DNA from: Deuterostichococcus epilithicus
Lineage: Eukaryota > Chlorophyta > Trebouxiophyceae > Prasiolales > Stichococcaceae
Assembly: GCA_033439295.1 (NCBI GenBank)
Contig: JAVTLE010000007.1
Location: forward strand, 1,798,001-1,862,000
Direction: 5' to 3'
DNA length: 64,000 bases
In this document: piece by piece, positions 48,801 to 60,762 of the stretch
Layout of the letters: each line of letters begins with the position of its first letter
Position numbering within the stretch: position 1 is the first letter of the stretch
Notes under the pieces: model-generated
Told to the model about the DNA's origin: nothing
Database searches by the model: none
The model's input: only the letters and a program-made list of their open reading frames with translations
Translations under genes and position numbers: made by a program

Positions 48801-50624
48801 AACAGGTTGACGAGTTCATCGGCTGAGCCCCTGATCCACCAGTCATCGTCTGCAAAGACGTTCAACTTCCATGGTGAAACGACATTCGCGCCGCTTTGCA
48901 GTTTGCAGCAACTCGGTGGCTTGCAGCTTTGCGCGTGTCCTGTGTGCAAGGGTCCACAGCATGGCAGACGGCCCTGCTGTCATGTGCTCGAGCGGCAGAG
49001 AAGGGGGGCTCCTCGTCCGACAAGATGCTGCGCATGACGCGGCGCCATGCAGGCGATGGGGCTCAGTGCAAAGCGGCATGCCGGCCTCGCGCACCACGAA
49101 GTTGCGCACGAGAGTGACCGCCAGCAGGCTCACGGTGAGCTTGTACTCCAGGTGCAGGAAGAACTGTGGCACTCGGTACATCCGCAGCTGCGCAGCAGAC
49201 ACAACGGCATCGACAGGTCAGCAGAGCAGCCCGAGTCGGTTTCGGTTGCATTCGTGGCGAGCAACCAGGCCGGATGGTCTCCACCAGGAGCACCCCACTC
49301 GTTCCATGTGACAGCAAGGCGACTGGCTCTTCAGCAGGTGCGGCCGGGCAGACGGCGCCTTTCTTGACAGGGCCTTGCGACACCAGTGTCCTGCTCTTCC
49401 AAACCCAGAAGCGAAGCGCAGTGTGCACGCACCAGGCGGAGCATGCGGAACAGCTGGAAGTAGTTCATCGCCCACTCGGAAGCGCCGCCCCGGGAGTACA
49501 CCGTGGCGCATACCACGAGGAAGTCCAGCGGCAGCAGCGCGATGAGGTCGACCCAAAACATCTTGCTGCACAGCGCGCACACGGCATGCTCGCTTCAGTG
49601 AGCTGCTTGCATCATCACGGTCAAAGGCGTCGATGCGGGGCAGTCACTCACCACAATGTTCCCTTCCACCAGCCCTCCTGCGAGCTGAGCCAAGCCTGTC
49701 ATGACGGCAGAGTGCCCGCCGCCAGAGGAGAAAGAAGCCAGAAAAGCAGCCCTCTCGCACCTCAGGTACCGCTGCCGGATGCTGGTGGGGTCGCCGATGA
49801 GCTGCTCGTTCTCGCGGTAGGCCAGCCGGAATTTGAGTGCCATGTCCACTAAGAATATGGCTGTCAAGACGTACTCATGTATGGCCGGCTGGTCGACAAA
49901 GGGGCTGCGGACACACAAAGCCTTGTCGTCATGATGCCTTACATTGCATCAAGCTTAGCCCTCTAGCTGCGCAATGAGTCCGCACCCCCTGCCAGCAGCA
50001 GTCCGCAGAAGCCAGGTGCACAAGCGCTTTGGACCTTTAATCCGTTGCAAAATTTGTCCCGAGACTCACTGCTTGCTGGGAGTTGGTTCGAAGGCTATCG
50101 TGTATGCCTTGATGACGCCGGTCCACGCGGCGGCGGCAACGGTGAGGTACCAGAATGCCACGTACATTTGCGAATCTGGGCAGACGACCCAGGGCGGCAG
50201 CTTGATGCTTTGCTTTGTGTCGCCCCCGGTCTCCTGTGCGATGCAGGGAGATCTCGCTCAGGGTGTGCCCCATGCTTGCGCAGCACATCCGCAAGACTGG
50301 GCTAGACTTGCGTTCCGTCCCAGAGCAGTCGAGGTATGCATGGCGTGACTTTGCATGTTGTGCACGCGACGTCCAGATCACAGCCGGATGCCATTCGCGT
50401 TCTGGCAGGCGCTGCATGGTTGCTGGCGACTGGTCTCAGCATGGGCTGTCAAGCGACCTCCGCGTAGTGACGCGCACCAGGTCGCTGTCCAGCTGAGAGT
50501 ACGAGCCGGAGCTGTCCTGCCGCTGAGGCTTAAAGCCCAGCAGCGAGAAATTCAGCAGCTTCCTCTTCACATGGCGCAGCGGATGCGTCAGTACCGCCAC
50601 GCTGCCGCCGGCGGACCCCGCCAT
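42893..50624 (-). CDS. Shaker-type K+ channel alpha subunit with cNBD and ankyrin repeats
   Basis: About 18 exons on the minus strand: 50478-50624 (start), 50070 to about 50204 (S1, FWYLTVAAAW), 49761-49904 (S2, FLVDMALKFRLAYRE), 49433 to about 49570 (S3, FWVDLIALLPLDF), about 49084-49187, 48578-48705 (S5), 48292-48376 (pore, TTLATVGYGD), 47928-48086 (S6), 47438-47535, 47003-47174 (C-linker/cNBD), about 46494-46610 (uncertain), 45996-46194 (cNBD, GEVFGEIAFFTE), about 45410-45629, 44993 to about 45215, 44575-44697, 43991-44208, 43547-43715 and 42893-43267. The joined S4 reads FRMLRLLRMYRV with four regularly spaced Arg. TVGYGD is the K+ filter. About five ankyrin units follow (DGRTALMLAAAKGHTGVARL; DKRTALHIAAAEGN). 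The tail is Gly/Ser/Asp-rich with unknown bases at 43105, 43107 and 43137. The layout matches plant AKT/SKOR channels of the plasma membrane. It is head to head with its presumed beta subunit. Confidence 0.92.
44521..44550 (+). repeat. (ACTGC)n short tandem repeat in a channel intron
   Basis: Four adjoining ACTGC pentamers at 44531-44550 with one more at 44521, inside the intron between the exons ending at 44575 and starting at 44208 (minus strand). Confidence 0.85.
48681..48806 (-). repeat. Tandem partial duplication of the S5 exon of the K+ channel
   Basis: A string starting TCCAGTGCACGCTGAAG at 48681 (inside the S5 exon) recurs at 48768, 87 bases away. Similarity extends about 20 bases to the left and about 20 to the right. 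On the minus strand the copies read FTYFSVHWSACTFYYI and FTRFSVHWNDCALYIM in one open frame. The spacing is exactly 29 codons. The outer copy lies in the preceding intron and has an AG just before its FTRF codons, so it could be a decayed or alternative exon. Confidence 0.85.
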
Positions 50625-51483
50625 CGCGCTTGCGGAGGCCACGGCGGCTGTGGTGGCTCAAAGCCACCGAAGTTGTGCTGCTGTTGGATCCTCGAGCCCT
50701 TCAATCGATCCGAGACCTGCTGGGACCTGCGGGCCATGGACAGCTGGTTGCGCCACATGGCGTATTGCCAGATAACGCCAATCATGCGGTCGATGTTCAT
50801 TGGCAACATATCATGTTGAGGTGCGACCGTTGTTTGTGGGGTTGATCTCCAGCTTTCTGTAACAGTGCGTACCTGCTTGACGATCAGGCTGCGAGCGAAG
50901 ACGGACACCCTCATTTCTCTCAATATGCAGAGCTGGCGAGTAGGACCATGTGGATGTGGAATCCATCAAGGTGCTGCAACGAAACTTCGGCAGGACAGTG
51001 CTATGACGCACTTCCCTGGGTTTCTTCTTCTGCACGACAAAACAACCTAGATGCTGAGCAAGCAGCTCGAGCTCAGCGCCCCGCAAGACAGAGTCGTGAC
51101 AGTGCTTGAAGCAAGTTGCGCCACGCGTGATCCCCCGGATCGTTGACTGAGTCCTAGTGGTGGGTGGGGGGAGAGGAGCTCACTTTGTGAGCACACCATG
51201 TGCCGCATGTGGGATGACGGGAAAAGGGTTTTGGATCACACGTGCCGAGAGTTGCAACGCAACTGGCAATCATGTGCAGCAGCAATCTGTCAGCAACTGA
51301 GTGTTGGGATTCCTGTCGCTTGATTCACGCTCGACGCCCCTTGAGGCGCAGACGGCGTCACACTTTCAACTTTCAACAGCAATCGCCAATGAATCTAAGG
51401 AATCGCAACGTTGTGTAACGTGTTTCAATAGCCGCTGCGTAATCGCCAACATCTCTGCAGGATCTTTTCCAGTTTGGAACAAC
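50625..51483. promoter_or_regulatory. Divergent promoter region between K+ channel alpha and beta subunit genes
   Basis: 859 bp separate the start codons of the channel (leftward) and its beta subunit (rightward). This should hold both promoters and 5' UTRs. A G-run is present near 51164-51177. No conserved element was identified and no gene was recognised inside. Confidence 0.6.
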
Positions 51484-54090
51484 ATGGCCGGCGAGATGCC
51501 TTACAACAGGTTGGGATCCACAGGACTCAAGGTAATGCATGGTGGTAGATGCAGGTATGATGCCTTCGAAAGCAAACTGGAGCGGATGTGTGGATGCGAG
51601 GTGTGAGTGCATGCCTGCTCGCTGATTTTCTGTCAGCGTGCTGCGCATCACAGGTGTCCGCACTCAGCTATGGCAGCTGGGTCACGTTCAACACGCAACT
51701 GGACACTACCAAGGTAAGTTCAAGATGCTGGCGGGGGGGCGCCCTATCCCACTCGTTCATGCATTGAGTGCTGCTCCTCAGCCATCATCCTGACTAATCA
51801 GCCGGCTTCGCTGCATGTTGATCGTGGCTTGAGCCTGCCGCACACACAGTTCAATGCGTCATGCAGGCGAAGACGCTGATGGGCCAGTGCTTCGACGCCG
51901 GTGTCAACTTCTTCGACAACGCGGAGGCGTACGCGCAAGGCAAGAGCGAGGTTGTCATGGGTGAAGCAATAAAGGAGCTGGGCTGGAAGCGCAGCGACGT
52001 CGTCCTGTCCACAAAGATATTCTGGTGAGCCATTCAATCGAGCCGTGCACGCGGGTGTGCATGGCCATATGCATGTGCCTGGAAAGCGTCGCCAGAAGCT
52101 CAAAAACACGGCGCCCGTCCGCAGGGGCGGCAGCGGCCCAAACGACAAGGGCCTCTCGCGCAAGCACATCATCGAGGGCACCAAGGCGAGCTACTACTAT
52201 CACGCATAGAGCCCTGTGCACTTGCGTCCTGCGGCAGTCTGCCGCACCTGATTTGCTTGCCTGCCTGAGACAGGCCTTCCCAGCCTGCGGCCTTTCGCAA
52301 AGCGCAGCCGCATCCGCGATGCCGCCGCCGTACACGCTGCCAGATGCCACTGGCAGATGCGGCTGCTGCTGACTCGACCGACGTTGCTGCTGCAGGCGGC
52401 TCTGAAGCGCATGGACCAGGAGTACGTGGACCTGGTTTTTGCGCATCGACCCGACCCAGACACGCCCATGGAGGAGACGGTGAGACGCGCGGTCGTCCTG
52501 CACTGCACGATGACACAGCTGCACACCTGCAACATATGATCATGAGTTGCCTGCCAGGCTAATGCCATCTCTTCGCTAATCTTGGCTGTGATTTACGAAT
52601 CAGATCCTGCGCAGCCGCTGAGCAGCGCAAATGAGCCTGTTGCACCTGCGGGGTGTGTAGGTGCGTGCCTTCAACTGGCTGATCGACCAGGGGCTGGCAT
52701 TCTACTGGGGGACGAGCGAGTGGACCAGCCAGCAGATCACAGAGGTGCGTGGCTGCGGTGACTGAGCCCTCCTTCCTGCCCAACACTGCCGAAGTGTTTG
52801 CCGCACACGCGCCTGAAAAACATGCCTGCAATTTCCTTGGAGGTTCCCCAAAGCTGAGTTTCATTTGATTGCGTGTGGTCCCAGGCTTGGGCCGTGGCGC
52901 ACCGCCTCGACCTGATTGGCCCGGCCATGGAGCAGCCCGAGTACAATCTATTCGAGAGGAAGAAGGTGCACAATCTGCTCTCTCGCTAATCTCAACTGCA
53001 ACATGACTGAGCGTTGAGGCCGCTGTCAGGTAGAGAGCGACACGCTGCTGGCACCACAGCCTTGCGGAATCTCACCCTGTGTCATCCTGTACATTGACCA
53101 GTTCTCCATGGTGCCGTCAGGTGGAGAGCGAGTTCGTGCCGCTATACCAGCGGTACGGGACGGGGACCACGACCTGGTCTCCCCTGGCATACGGGCTGCT
53201 GAGTGGCAAGTACGGAAAGGACAACATCCCGGAGGGCAGTCGCCTCGGGTTGGAGCAGTACTCGGTGATCCCCAGATGGCTGTAATGATCGGCTGTAGCG
53301 TTTGCGCACAAGGTTCGATTGTGCTCGAACTTGGTCGAGTGTCAACTCGAACATTTGAACAGCCATGTTGCGACTGCAGCTGCGCACAACGTGCAGCTCG
53401 TGTCGGGCCGAGCCCTGTGGCTCAGCGTGCTTGTGCTGGTGCAGGGCCTGGCAAAGTCTACACTTGTCGAGGAAAAGCTATCCAAGGTGCGCCTACTCAG
53501 CTGCCTGCATTGTTTCCGTCAGCACTAATGCTGCCTCCACAGGAACTGTCGTTAACACGGCACTTGCCCTCGCCGACACCTTAGACGACCCTCAATCTGA
53601 CAGTTGCCGCCGCCCCGCTGCCTGGCAGGTGGATTCGCTGAAGCCGGTGGCGGCGGAGTTGGGCTGCTCGCTGGCACAGCTCAGCATCGCGTGGGCCGCC
53701 AGCAACCCGAACGTCAGCACCGTCATCACAGGCGCCACGTCCTCACAGCAGGTTGGTGCCTTTATAATGCATTCCGCACCTCTGTGCTGCCGGCACTCAG
53801 CTTTGGCCGGAGCAAGTCAAGCAATCGGCTTGCTGTACTGACATGGCCTGTACGTTTCGCAGGTGACGGACAACCTGGGAGCTCTGGCATTTATCCCCAA
53901 GATCGACAGTATGAGGGACAAGATCGAGGACATCATGCAGGTGACGGCAAGACCGCCTCTCAAACAGCTGCTCCTGTTCCCAATCAGCTGCTGCTGGCAC
54001 GACATGCAACACTCCCGTATCTGGTGGTGCTGCTGACGTGAGGCCATGTGCACGCAGAACAAGCCGGAGGCAGTGAAGACATATAAGTAG
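51484..54090 (+). CDS. Voltage-gated K+ channel beta subunit (aldo/keto reductase)
   Basis: Twelve exons join in frame: 51484-51531, 51654-51713, 51867-52024, 52125-52185, 52396-52479, 52661-52744, 52885-52965, 53121-53264, 53445-53486, 53629-53751, 53863-53940, 54058-54090 (996 bp, 331 residues). The sequence follows the Kv-beta/KAB family over its whole length: [91 protein letters not shown], and ITGATSSQQ in the NADPH region. Aldo/keto reductase tetrad residues Asp53, Tyr58, Lys86 and His126 are present; animal Kv-beta has Asn at the last place. The length equals the plant family (about 330). Intron 52186 has a GC donor. The protein should bind the cytoplasmic face of a Shaker-type channel and couple it to NADPH state. 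Its channel partner is the adjacent divergent gene. Confidence 0.96.
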
Positions 54091-54791
54091 CGGTGTAGTC
54101 ATCGAGCGTTTCCACGCCTTTTGATGGCCCCAATCCGCAAGCGAGCACCGCTGTGCCGCTATGCTGCTGCGCAAGCGCCAGCTTGGCCATGATGTGTGGC
54201 GCTGTCAGGGCTGACACCTCTGACACTCGCAGCAACCATTGCGTGCTTGTTTGGTTGCGGGGGTATCCCTAATATTATTTTTAAGAGCAGGCAGCACAGT
54301 ACAAGTACTGGGCGAGACTCCGGCGAGTGGTGTACACGGTGGCCAGGCTGGCAAATAAATCCAGCTGGCGGAGGTCTCGTGATTTGCACATTTGCTTGAT
54401 CAGCGCACAAGTGTTCGTCAGAAACTTCTCCGCTTGAAGTCGACGTCAATTCAGCGTCATTCCTTTACTTCTTTTCTTTGTTCTGCATATCCCTCTTTGT
54501 TTGGCCTGTCGGAGTCGTGCACACTCCACTCCTGCTTGCACTTGACGATCGTCTGCACATCTGAGTGCTTACAGAGTGGATACTCGCCGTCAACGGTAAA
54601 CTGACAGCGAAAGGTATTGCTTGATCTGTCCGTGCAGAAAGGGACACGCTGCCATCGTATTAATCAGTTGGTTCGGCCAGTCAGGCTAGAGTATCCTTGC
54701 AATAACATCCATCGATGTCTGCATGTTGTGTGGGGACGAGCTGATCACAACGTTGGTGGACGACTTGCCATGCCGTGCACGCACGCTGCAG
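54091..54791. other. Intergenic sequence between beta subunit and patatin 1
   Basis: About 0.7 kb containing the 3' UTR of the beta subunit and the presumed promoter of the patatin gene. It is somewhat AT-richer around 54240-54500. No gene motif was seen. Confidence 0.5.
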
Positions 54792-54884
54792 ATGGTGCGG
54801 GCGGCGTGCATGTTTGGCAACAGCATGACGGTGCTGCTGGTGTTCATGTCCAGCATGCTGGCGGGGGCGCCGGCGGAGCGCGCC

Positions 54885-57800
54885 ATGGCGAGCCAAGGAA
54901 GCAATGGACGCTGCCTGGGTACCATCAAATTCCCCAGGCGCTCCGCATTCAAGACCATTCTTTCGGTCGATGGCGGCGGGCTGCGCGGCCTGATCCCAGG
55001 TGCAACTGCTCGTCCGACCTCGCCACCGGCATCCTGGAGTTTCTGTACGCCGCGTAAGATTACTCGAATCAACGGTGGATGGATCGGCGGTGCCAGCTAA
55101 CGACTGTTGGCATGGCTTGCAGCCGGTCTTCTTGAGGGTGTGGAAGACGCGATCAAGTACACAGCAAGGATGCACGGCCTGACTGGTGTGGACGAGCAGG
55201 GCAATTCCGTCACCGTCACGGAGGGCGACGAGTTCGACGTGCTGCCGTCCGATCTTTTCGACGTGGTCGCTGGTGAGGCGCTTGCATCCCGTACAGGGCG
55301 GCGCCGCCAGCGCCAATGGCATGCGCACTTCGTCATGTTGGAAGTGCTCGAGCTGGCATGCCCAAACCTTCACGAGGCTTGTACTTCTGTATCGCATGTT
55401 TTAAAGCATGCACTGTCTGGGTGGCCTTCCAGTGCCGCCACTGAGCCTACTCGGACCGCCCATGCGCAGGCACCTCGACCGGGTCCATCCTGGCCACTTA
55501 TGTGGCAAGCAAGGGATCGCGGGCCAGCACCCTCCATGACAGCGAGGGTTTTAAACGGGGTACGTGGCCCTGGGCCCCAGGGCTGGCTTGGTGCTGAGAC
55601 CCTACGCAACCTAGAGCGTCATCCCGCACCGCCGGGTCTGCCATGCGCTGAATATGCTGCGCTGACGCCCGTGCCTCAGTTCTGCGCAGAGTCTGCGAAG
55701 GCTGCACAGGTGAAGGCTGCGATCGACGGCAGGCGGGCCGTGCCCTCCCCTCGGCCCGCAACCCCAGGTGAGCTGCTGCTGTCTTCAGGCCCGCGTGGCA
55801 GTCCCCGCCACAGCCTCTGCTGCCTGGCCCTGTGCGCACATCGCACCTGTACACTGCGCGCTGTACTGCCTCGCCCTCCAGCTGTGGCAGCCCTTCAACC
55901 TGGTCGTATTGCTGCTGGCGTGCACATCCGCAGGAACCTCGGCGGCGGCGCAGGCCCTGTTCATGTCGCAGGCGCTGTCCATCTTCCCTCGGCGCAGCTG
56001 GTGGGACAAGCTGACTGCACTGTTCAGGTGCAGATGCTATCTTAACTTCGCACATCCTCTGATCCAGACAAAGACTGAACGATCGACAATGCCACACTGT
56101 CGCGCAATTGACGTGCCAGCCGTGCCGGCCCTGCGAAGTACGTTACAAACTGTGCGGCGTTCTCAGCGTTGGTGCGCCTCCAAATCGCAGGCCCAAGTAC
56201 CCGGCATCGTACAAGGTGAAGGGTGTGGAACAAGGCATTGAGTCGGTGCTGAAAGCCTCCTTCGGCGGTGACGAGGTGCTCATGTCCACGCCGGACGTGC
56301 TGCACACCAGCCTGGTAGTCACCTCCTATCAGGTACCTATCCTGAATATGTCACACCTCTTGTGTGCGGATGAAGCTGCGATGCAGTCAATGCCGCATTG
56401 ACCAATGCTGCAATGCGACTCCCATTACAAGCAACCATGCATCTTGCACAGCTTACTGTGACACATCTTCCTTGAAGGAACCGGCAATGCGGGGTGTGTT
56501 ACAATGCGAGTCTGACAGGGGTTGCTCTGCCCTCGCAGCTGGACTACGACCGGCCGTTCCTGTTCTACTACTCCAGCGCTGACGGTGCGCAAAAGTTCCG
56601 CTCCTGTGCCTGCTGCCGGGGACCAAACAGGAACTTTGCAACGATTGCTCAACTTCCTCACCTTCTCATGCTTCTAGTGTCACTGGCAACTTTGCTTCCC
56701 GGCCCTCATCCTGCAATCCTGCACTGGCACCTTCCCGGTCACGCCCTGGTTCCAGCACTGCATAGTTCCCAGCAGTGCATGCAGCTGATGGATGTATCGC
56801 ATGTGCATGCACGCAGGCCGGGCGGCCGGCCAAGGGGAATCTGGCTACGGCGCTCTGCGCCGCACGCTGACGAAGGACCAGGAAAAGAAGGCGAAAACCA
56901 AGGACAAAGGTGCAGTCTGACCTAGGATTTCGTGAGAGAATGCACCACCCGCAGTGCACCTCAGCGCCTCCGCTTGCAGCCCTGCAGCTCTCCTTACTCC
57001 ATGTGGCCAGGGTCAACGCTGGTGCTGCTGACCGCTTGGTGGGTGTACATGCTACGATCCAGTAGCCTCCAGACTTGACACACGCGACATGTGGAGCCAT
57101 CGATGTTGCACAGGCGCATCGGATCTTGTGCGGGTGCCGGACCAGCAGTTCAAGCTGTGGCAGATCGTCAGGGCCAGCACAGCCGCGCCGACCTTCTTCC
57201 CCACCGCCGATGTGGACAACCTGGGAGACTCCGCCGGGACCAAGTCCGACCCCCTGAAGTCCTATCAGATGACGGACGGTGCGCACTTTACAACCACGAT
57301 GTTCGGCAGCTGCACGGCAGGCTGTAAGTGCTCGTTGATACGGACATAGCAGCGCCTCCTCAGCGACAGACTTCTGGCTCCATTCTCGCAGGAGGCGTGG
57401 TCGCCAACAATCCTGGTAGGTGTTGCTAAATGCGTCCCTCGCGATCCAATTGCTTGTTGCTGCAGCGATGGTGCAACATGCTGGCATGCCGTGCTGCATG
57501 TACTTAGACTCCAGTCAATCTCCGGGCCAGGCTCCTGTGATAAGTGGCAGTGTGTGCTGTCTGCAGCAATGGTGGCGCTGACGTTTGCGATGTCCAAGTA
57601 TGGTGAGGTCGGTTTCGCATGTTGTGATGCTGAATGCCGTGGATGAGCACTTTGCAACCGGGTGGGTTAAGACATCGACACACATCGTTGAGCCTGCAAG
57701 GACATCCCTTTTGGGTATGCGCAGACACTGCTTTTGTGGGGTTGGAGGGTCGGCCCTCGCTGGCAGTGCTGTCGCTTGGCTGCGGCGGCAGCTCCGAGCT

Positions 57801-59437
57801 CAGGTGCAGTTCTGCAGCCGTCGCAACATCTAGCCGCCTTGGCTGCCAGCCTGTTGGTCGCGCCATTCGTTATCATCGGCTCCGCAGCCACCGTCAAGCT
57901 CAGCCACCATTGCTGACCATTGCTGAGACATCGTCATGGCTGTGGCGCTGCAGCCATGTGGACAAGGAGGCGGGACCGCTGGACTGGGTGGTGACAGGTG
58001 AGGTGTTGTAACAAGGCCTGTTTGGGATTGCCCTGTCTGAAGGTAAATGAACAGGGGGCTGTCGTAAGTTGCTGCTCATCGTATGCTGGTCCAGCCTGTG
58101 CGTGACGCACAGGATGATGGGAACCCTCGTGGCATTCAGCTGGGCACGCCACTGCAGCTGTGCAGTTGACCTGATACCAGCACGCATTCGCCCATGGGGG
58201 TTGTGTGTGTTGATCAGGGCCGCTGATCGACATCCTCGGCAATGGTGCGGGTGAGCTCACCGCTGCGCTCAACCAGCAGCTGGCGCGCGAGTGGCCGGTG
58301 CGCTTCACAACTCGGGTTCCTGCCTTCTGAGTACATCATCAGTCTGATGCCGAACCTGCAGCGGTGAACATGTGAATGCAAGTCCACCCTTCTCGAAGCA
58401 CGTCAGCAGCACATGCCATCAACATAATGGTGCACAGCACCTGCACGCCCGTTCTCAGCCGCCAATGTTGCCGAAGGTGATCATGGTTTGCAACCTGCGC
58501 AGGGGCGGAAGAAGTTCCAGTTTATGCGCCTGCAGCTGACCGCTGGCGTGGACGCCGCTCAGGACGAGACACTGTCCTTCAGCAAGGACCTGGTCACGCT
58601 GTCAGACGGCGCCGGCGCTGACAACGACGAGCAGTGAGCTCCTGGCAGACTGTGCTGTATCACCTGTGCCATATCTGGAGCCGACGTCAGTACAGGCAGC
58701 CAAATCAAGCATGGCGCCCATGTGCCTTCCTTCACTGCAAGGCTTCACGCAAGCAGATGGCAGCCGGGCGCGGCTGCTTCACGAGCCAGTGCGGCTGCCA
58801 GGGAGTGCTACTACTGCCTGAAACCTCAAACGCAAACTCACTGCCGTGCCAGTTTCCTGGCTGCAGTGCCACGCCCTTCAAGACGGCGCTGTTGGGAAAG
58901 AAAGCAAACAAGGTCCTGTCCAACATGGACGTGGTGCGCTGTTGTCTGCTGTTCAGGACCTTGTTCTGCTGGCATAACTTCAACAATGTGCACACAAAAG
59001 CCTCCAAGCGGCAGTGCGGCGTGGACTTTTAAAGTGCAGCAGGGCACAGCGCGAAGTGCACCATGACATGCGCCAGCGCAAAGTGGAGCCCTACCGAGCT
59101 GACGTTGGCACCTGCGGGCATGCAGGTCGACGAGCGGCAGCAGCTACTCGGCCTCGGGTGCGCCCATCCGCCTTTCCTGCATCACTTGCCACTCAGTATG
59201 CTCGGCATCCGGGTCCCTTTTGCGTGTGGGTGGCACTTAGTTCCTAGTTGCCCACCGTGCGACGTGGCGCTGACTGCTCTGTTGTGCGCCTGTTTCAATC
59301 ACAGGTACGCCGTCGCGCGGGACGAGCATGTGCAGGAGCGGCTGCGCACCTGGGTTGCCTCCTTCGTGCTGGACGTGCCCGTCGCCGCTGCGCCTGCCAG
59401 CAAGGGGGCCCGCGCAGCAGCGCCGGTGGCGGCGTGA
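54885..59437 (+). CDS. Patatin-like phospholipase 1
   Basis: Sixteen exons join in frame: 54885-54999, 55123-55272, 55470-55559, 55690-55767, 55934-56027, 56191-56332, 56539-56584, 56817-56909, 57114-57278, 57392-57415, 57567-57602, 57725-57803, 57954-57997, 58218-58297, 58503-58633, 59305-59437 (1500 bp, 499 residues). Patatin landmarks are the oxyanion loop DGGGLRG (residues 29-35), the nucleophile elbow GTSTG with Ser91, and the catalytic Asp324 in TDGGVVANNP, which is split across exons and seen only after splicing. These make a Ser-Asp dyad lipid acyl hydrolase. An in-frame ATG at 54792 would add 31 hydrophobic residues (for example MTVLLVFMSSMLAGAPAE) that could be a signal peptide. The paralogue starts at the position of 54885, so that start was preferred. 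The gene lies in tandem with patatin 2. The lipid substrate is unknown. Confidence 0.93.
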
Positions 59438-60762
59438 CTTTCTCGAAGGATTCGTGCGCCGTCCTCTCCTTGTTTCGAGGTCGAGAATAGACGGTCGGGA
59501 GCGTCCGACGGCTGCCTGCCGCGGGGCCTGCCTCATCAGGGCGAGTGCATGGGCGGAGGGTCCATCTGCATTGCAATGCAAGTATGGTCTTTTCATTCAT
59601 CGGTGCGAACAATACTCAGGGAGCGAACTGATATTGACGGCGGCTCGCCGACCGCAGCAGCGCATTCGTTCACCAGCAGTTTGATCAACAGCCAGAGACC
59701 GACTTGTCAAATGCTCTCCTTGGCCGTGCCTTTTACTAGGGATTTCTATAAGTTTAGTTGCGGCTTTGAATCAGCACTCGATCTCTGATTCTTCGTCGGC
59801 CTTCTTGCTCCTTGCCGTCCAGGCTGCGGTGAACATTTGTTTTGCGATGTTGATTCATTCGAGGAAATGAGCTGCGCAGTGAGATGCACCTAATGTCATT
59901 GTTCAGATGACCTCGCAGAAAGATTGATTGTACGTAGCTGATGCTGAACTTCATGGCACTGCCTCCCAACGGTCATCAGTTTCGATTGCTGCGGATCATC
60001 CGCACATAATGACACAGCACTGTCAGCTGCACTGCCGCTCCCGGCAGCAGCCCTAGGCGCCACTTCAGCTGGAATGCAGGCATGTTGACGTGGTAGAGCC
60101 TTACAAACTGCGCCTGTCGCAACCAGTAGCACTCGGTGCTCCGCTCTCCCACGAAGGCAGGCGTGCAATTGGTGTGTTGATTGCGCCGCCAGACACACAT
60201 GGCATAGGGGCGGCGGTGGCGGCGGTGGCGGCGGCAATGGCTGGGCGGGCAGTGAGCAAGACGGCTGCTGAGCTGGTGGTGTGGCTCAGGATCGGCTGTC
60301 GTACTCTTCAAATGGATAAGTGATCAGGTGATCTGCATCTCTCCTCATACCCCCATCGTCATGCATGCCAGACTGGCTCATTCCCAGCTTCGACCTTCAG
60401 AAACGGCGTCAAAGTATCAGCGTCAGCTCACTGTTTCATATCAGATCAAAGTTTGCTGGGCTTGCAACAGAGCTGAGTCGCGAGCCCAGGTGTTTACGAG
60501 CAGGGTTGACATGCAACTTGTGTCGCACACGCGCAGCGCAGCATCGTGCTCAGCCGCCGTTCGAAGGGTCTTCATTTGCCACCAGGCGTCTTCCATAGTA
60601 CGCAAGGTGTGCTCTGCTGCACGTCAACTCCGGAACCGACAAGATGTGATCAGCTGCAGCAGTCGGTCAGGTTTCCGGTTCGTGTGGCAATCGCATCTAC
60701 GTCTCTCCTTTGAGCACGATCGGTGGCAGAAAGTGCAGGGATCCAGGCGTCGCGTCCTCACG
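59438..60762. other. Intergenic sequence between the two patatin genes
   Basis: 1.3 kb. It contains a GGC/GGT-rich run at about 60209-60237 that opens a proline-rich frame on the minus strand; no family motif was seen. The part around 59690-59950 is AT-richer. It should contain the 3' UTR of patatin 1 and the promoter of patatin 2. Confidence 0.5.
60209..60237 (+). repeat. Imperfect (GGC/GGT)n microsatellite
   Basis: GGC and GGT triplets repeat about nine times between the patatin genes. The minus strand reads as a proline run. Confidence 0.85.

Noticed and set aside
59896-60311. Proline-rich minus-strand frames between the patatin genes
   Set aside because: The proline run is the complement of a GGC/GGT microsatellite and nothing else in the frames is recognisable.
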